A stretch of DNA of 9,994 nt from Verrucomicrobiaceae bacterium (GTDB taxonomy: Bacteria; Verrucomicrobiota; Verrucomicrobiia; Verrucomicrobiales; Verrucomicrobiaceae), in the NCBI GenBank assembly GCA_947463285.1, contig CANHTV010000101.1:1-9994 (forward strand). Direction: 5' to 3'. A program made the translations under genes and the position numbers. Shown here piece by piece: positions 7,511 to 9,994 of this stretch; the first letter of the stretch is position 1; every line of letters starts with the position of its first letter. The notes under the pieces are model-generated. The model was given only the letters and a program-made list of their open reading frames with translations, was not told the origin of the DNA and ran no database searches.

Positions 7511-7548
7511 CAGAAGAAAGCGGCATGGAGTCTGCACTCACACGCCGC
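7511..7548 (-). terminator. Rho-independent-type terminator after the TonB-dependent receptor gene
   Basis: On the minus strand, 32 bases beyond the receptor stop codon, GCGGCGTG (7548-7541) pairs with CATGCCGC (7527-7520) with one G-U pair. A bulged base follows, then an inner four-base stem GAGT/ACTC and a four-base loop. The hairpin is followed on the minus strand by C/T-rich TTTCTTCT. Position and shape fit an intrinsic terminator that separates the receptor from the reductase. A short T run at 7552-7556 on the other side could give it some activity on the plus strand too. Confidence 0.55.
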
Positions 7549-7579
7549 CGATTTTTGACCACACCATCAACCGGGCAAA

Positions 7580-9739
7580 TCAGAACTGGACGGAACCACC
7601 CACGTAGAAGTTGCGACCGTAGCCAGGGTCGATCCCATCTCCACGAACACGGGTGTAGTAGCTCTCGTTGAAGACATTGTTCAGGCCGGCCATGGCGGTG
7701 AAGTTTTTCGTCACCTTGTATTCAGCGGTGAGATCCCAGGTCATGTAGGCAGGGATTTCACGGCTGGGGTCTTCATCATCGCTGGCGAAGTGATCGCCGA
7801 CAAAGGTGCCCAGGAAGGAGACCTTCAGCTTGTCACGCAGGTTGTAGATCAAGCCAGAGCGGACGATGTAGCCTGGAGCATACTGCGGTTTAAAACCATC
7901 CGAAGCTCCACCGTCGATGCGAGAAGTGAGGAAGGTGGCGTTGGCGTAAAAGTTGAGTGAACCGAGGGTCTTGACGTTATCCGTGCCGTTGAGGGCGTCA
8001 TAAGCACCAATGAGGTCGAGCTGGAAGGCACCGTCGATTCCGTAGTTCACGGTGCGTCCGACGTTTTTGAGCACCAGATCACCATTTTCCACCACCGTGC
8101 CACCGAACTTGTTGTCGAGATCCACAAGGAAGGCGCTGGTGTCGAAGTTAAACCAGGACTTCGGCTGACCGCGATAGCCGATCTCATAGCTCCAGCCGCT
8201 TACGGGTTCTGCATCAGAGGTGAAAACCGTATTGGTGGTAGGAACGACCAGAGACTCGCCAAACACCGTTGTGCGGTAGCTCTGAGAAATATTGGCATAC
8301 AGTTGGGTCTCGGAGGCGAGATCATAGGCAAGACCGAGGCCAAAGAGCGGCTGTGGGTCGAATTTACTCTTGCTACGTTCATTGATGAAGGCCCCCGTGG
8401 TGGCATTAAAGTTTTTGGTGTGGATACTTTGATTCACAGCCTCCATGCGGAAGCCGGGTGTGATGGAAAAATTACCGAAGCTGAATTTATTTTCGACAAA
8501 CAGTGATCCGTAGGTCACCTCACGGTTGGAATCGAGGAAGGTGACGCCGCTATTCGCATTTGGTGTTATGCCTCGCTGATCTTCGCGAGGTGAATCGACA
8601 TAGTAAAACTGAAGACCGACCGCCAGCGTGTGGTTGCCACCGAGACCTTCCCAGTCATGACGCAGGCGTGGCTCGAAGCCAAAGGTGCGAAACTCCTGGT
8701 TTTCGATATTATTGGTCTGTGCGCTCGCGCCTGTCGGAGCTGTGCCAAAACCACCGCCACGCTGACGTTTGCTCCAGCGCTGATAATAACCGCCCCAGGT
8801 TTTCACCGTCAGTTCCGTGGATGAGGAAAATTTGTGCTGAAGCTCAATGGAGCCCACAAAACGCTTCAGGCGGAATTGATCGAAATGACGAGTGGTCATA
8901 TCCGGTGTCTTGGCGAACTGCTCCTGAGACAGCCCTCCAGGCTCGCCGTGGCGCTCTTCGTAGCCGTCGAAAGCGACGATCCAGCGGGTGTCAGCATCCA
9001 CGTCGTAGGCGATTTTGAAATGACCGCCATCGAGCACGTAGTCGCTGTTGGATTGACGGAAGCCGCTGGCCTCGCGGTGATTGTAGTAGCCGTAGTAGCC
9101 GAGTTTGCCGACCGTTCCTGTCACCGCGCTGTAGCTGGAGAAAAGATCGTCCGTGCCGAAGATGTTCTGCGTGCGGAAAGAAAACGGCGTGTTTCGGTCC
9201 GGCATGTAGGTGATGTAGTTCATGGCACCAGCAGGCTGCGGGCCGTACATCAGTGAGCCACCGCCGCGCACGAACTCAATGCGATCCACCACGTCGAGCG
9301 GTGGTGTGTAGTAGGCCTCGGGGTAGCCAAAGGGATCGGCATGGATCGGGATGCCATCCTTCAAAACCTGCATGAACTGCATGCGATGCGGCTCACCGAT
9401 GCCGCGGTAACCGATGCTTACCAGTGGTGTGGTTTCTTCTGAGTAAAGCAGGCCCGGCGTAAGAGACAGGGCCTGGCGATAATTGTTGGCCTGCACTTTC
9501 GGCAAGACATCCAAGTCGATGACGGTGGCACGTTTACCGGCGAAGATCTTGGTGCCTTCGACCGGCATCAAGAAGGGATTCTGCACAAAAGCGTCGTTTT
9601 CGGATTCACCATAAACCGTGATGGTGTCCATCGTGGTGGCGGCCGACGCAGCTTCAGGTGCCACGACTGCTGCATCTTGGGCGACGGCCAGCCCAGCAAT
9701 CAAGCTGAGGAATGAAGGAAGGAGAAGGTTGGATTTCAT
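7580..9739 (-). CDS. TonB-dependent outer-membrane receptor, FecA/siderophore type
   Basis: A 719-residue TonB-dependent receptor, a typical family length. A signal peptide (residues 1-20, cleavage after AVA) is followed by an Ala-rich linker and a TonB-box-like DTITV (38-42). The plug domain (about 58-178) contains VSIGYRGIGEPHRMQFMQVL (107-126), the DGIPIHADPFGYPEA stretch, and the signature RIEFVRGGGSLMYGPQPAGA (153-172). The rest is the beta-barrel, with the usual late-barrel phrases LKNVGRTVNYGIDG and GLNNVFNESYY, and the protein ends VQF with the C-terminal Phe expected for outer-membrane assembly. The plug most resembles FecA-type ferric-chelate receptors, so iron uptake is likely, though the substrate cannot be read from the sequence. 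No N-terminal signalling domain is present, so it is not a sigma/anti-sigma transducer. The ATG at 9739 is chosen for the signal peptide; it lacks a clear Shine-Dalgarno sequence. The upstream region holds a palindromic operator cluster. Confidence 0.95.
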   Translation of the reverse strand: MKSNLLLPSFLSLIAGLAVAQDAAVVAPEAASAATTMDTITVYGESENDAFVQNPFLMPVEGTKIFAGKRATVIDLDVLPKVQANNYRQALSLTPGLLYSEETTPLVSIGYRGIGEPHRMQFMQVLKDGIPIHADPFGYPEAYYTPPLDVVDRIEFVRGGGSLMYGPQPAGAMNYITYMPDRNTPFSFRTQNIFGTDDLFSSYSAVTGTVGKLGYYGYYNHREASGFRQSNSDYVLDGGHFKIAYDVDADTRWIVAFDGYEERHGEPGGLSQEQFAKTPDMTTRHFDQFRLKRFVGSIELQHKFSSSTELTVKTWGGYYQRWSKRQRGGGFGTAPTGASAQTNNIENQEFRTFGFEPRLRHDWEGLGGNHTLAVGLQFYYVDSPREDQRGITPNANSGVTFLDSNREVTYGSLFVENKFSFGNFSITPGFRMEAVNQSIHTKNFNATTGAFINERSKSKFDPQPLFGLGLAYDLASETQLYANISQSYRTTVFGESLVVPTTNTVFTSDAEPVSGWSYEIGYRGQPKSWFNFDTSAFLVDLDNKFGGTVVENGDLVLKNVGRTVNYGIDGAFQLDLIGAYDALNGTDNVKTLGSLNFYANATFLTSRIDGGASDGFKPQYAPGYIVRSGLIYNLRDKLKVSFLGTFVGDHFASDDEDPSREIPAYMTWDLTAEYKVTKNFTAMAGLNNVFNESYYTRVRGDGIDPGYGRNFYVGGSVQF

Positions 9740-9761
9740 GAGAGTGGATTCTTTTTTGAAA

Positions 9762-9841
9762 GTGAGACACTATCGCAAGAGTGATGTATTTATGAGTTAT
9801 TGAGAACAAAGCGCAAGAGCTATTTTGCGACATTGTCGCAA
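9762..9841 (-). promoter_or_regulatory. Cluster of three palindrome-like operator sites upstream of the receptor
   Basis: A perfect inverted repeat, TTGCGACA-T-TGTCGCAA, lies at 9825-9841. A related 17-mer, GTGAGACACTATCGCAA at 9762-9778, agrees with it at 13 of 17 positions. A weaker one, TTGAGAACAAAGCGCAA at 9800-9816, agrees at 10 of 17, the matches being confined to the outer ends. All three share TG(A/C)GA on one side and CGCAA on the other. The sites lie 23-102 bases upstream of the receptor ATG, where a regulator would act. The 7-1-7 symmetry inside the perfect copy is the geometry of Fur-family boxes, but the bases are GC-richer than the classical Fur box, so the regulator is unknown. 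Iron control is an inference from the receptor. Confidence 0.5.
9789..9816 (-). promoter_or_regulatory. Weak candidate promoter of the receptor gene
   Basis: On the minus strand TTGCGC (9816-9811) and CATAAA (9794-9789) are separated by 16 bases and could act as -35 and -10 elements. Both match the consensus poorly (three and four of six). The position, between the upstream palindrome and the copy nearest the gene, would let a bound repressor block polymerase. Other hexamer choices in this AT-richer stretch are nearly as good. Confidence 0.22.
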
Positions 9842-9887
9842 TAGACATCCAATCCAGCTGAAGAGATGGCGATTTGATGCCGCCCGC

Positions 9888-9994
9888 TTACTCGTCTTCC
9901 ATCAGCTTCACGGCCAGTGTTCTCATGACTTGGCGCTTTGGCTGGTCATCGTTGCGCTCGAAGGCTTCATCGAGATTACGCAAGATGCGCAGCA
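9888..9994 (-). CDS. C-terminal end of an unrecognised gene, cut by the window edge
   Basis: An open frame enters from the right edge on the minus strand and ends at TAA (9890-9888), giving 34 visible residues. They include LRNLDEAFERNDDQPKRQVM and end TLAVKLMEDE. The composition is charged and helical, with no membrane segment, as in the tail of a soluble protein. It points the same way as the receptor gene, whose start lies 148 bases downstream. The family cannot be named from so short a piece. The open frame up to the edge, the protein-like composition and the sensible position support a real gene, but chance cannot be ruled out. Confidence 0.5.
   Translation of the reverse strand, partial: LRILRNLDEAFERNDDQPKRQVMRTLAVKLMEDE

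Noticed and set aside
9862..9890. Possible terminator GGCG...CGCC after the right-edge partial gene
   Set aside because: A four-base stem with no T run following; too weak to call.
1..9994. tRNA, rRNA, CRISPR array, insertion sequence or attachment site
   Set aside because: No cloverleaf-like segment, no regularly spaced repeats, no transposase-like protein and no flanking terminal repeats were found on reading both strands.

Overview
The window is moderately GC-rich and densely coding. Its contents fit a Gram-negative, didermal bacterium of the Planctomycetota/Verrucomicrobiota type, most likely Verrucomicrobiota. The reasons are a large PKD/PA14-decorated DUF1800 protein followed by a Tat-exported DUF1501 protein, a flavodoxin-less CysJ-type reductase, and a TonB-dependent outer-membrane receptor. 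This placement is inferred from gene content; no marker gene is present.

Layout. Left part, plus strand (1-6207): the 3' portion of a very large DUF1800 gene (1-3585, cut by the window edge), then its usual partner DUF1501 (3612-5021). A compact three-gene cluster follows: a DUF433 antitoxin-like gene (5052-5285), a DUF5615 PIN-like toxin gene (5282-5635) and a small single-pass membrane protein (5632-6207). Both junctions in the cluster are ATGA stop/start overlaps. Right part, minus strand (9994 to 6208): the last 34 codons of an unrecognised gene (9888-9994), a TonB-dependent receptor (7580-9739) and a CysJ-like FAD/NADPH reductase (6208-7374). The two halves converge at 6207/6208 with no base between the stop codons.

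Function and regulation. DUF1800 and DUF1501 probably form one secreted or envelope-associated unit of unknown activity. The DUF433/DUF5615 pair looks like a VapBC-like toxin-antitoxin module. The receptor has a signal peptide, a TonB box, a plug and a barrel ending in Phe, and resembles FecA-type iron-chelate receptors. Its upstream region holds a perfect 8-1-8 palindrome plus two degenerate copies, a plausible operator cluster of Fur-like geometry. A hairpin terminator closes the receptor gene, and the reductase has its own candidate promoter, so the two are probably separate transcription units. No tRNA, rRNA, CRISPR array or insertion sequence was seen, and no gene-free stretch exceeds about 205 bases.
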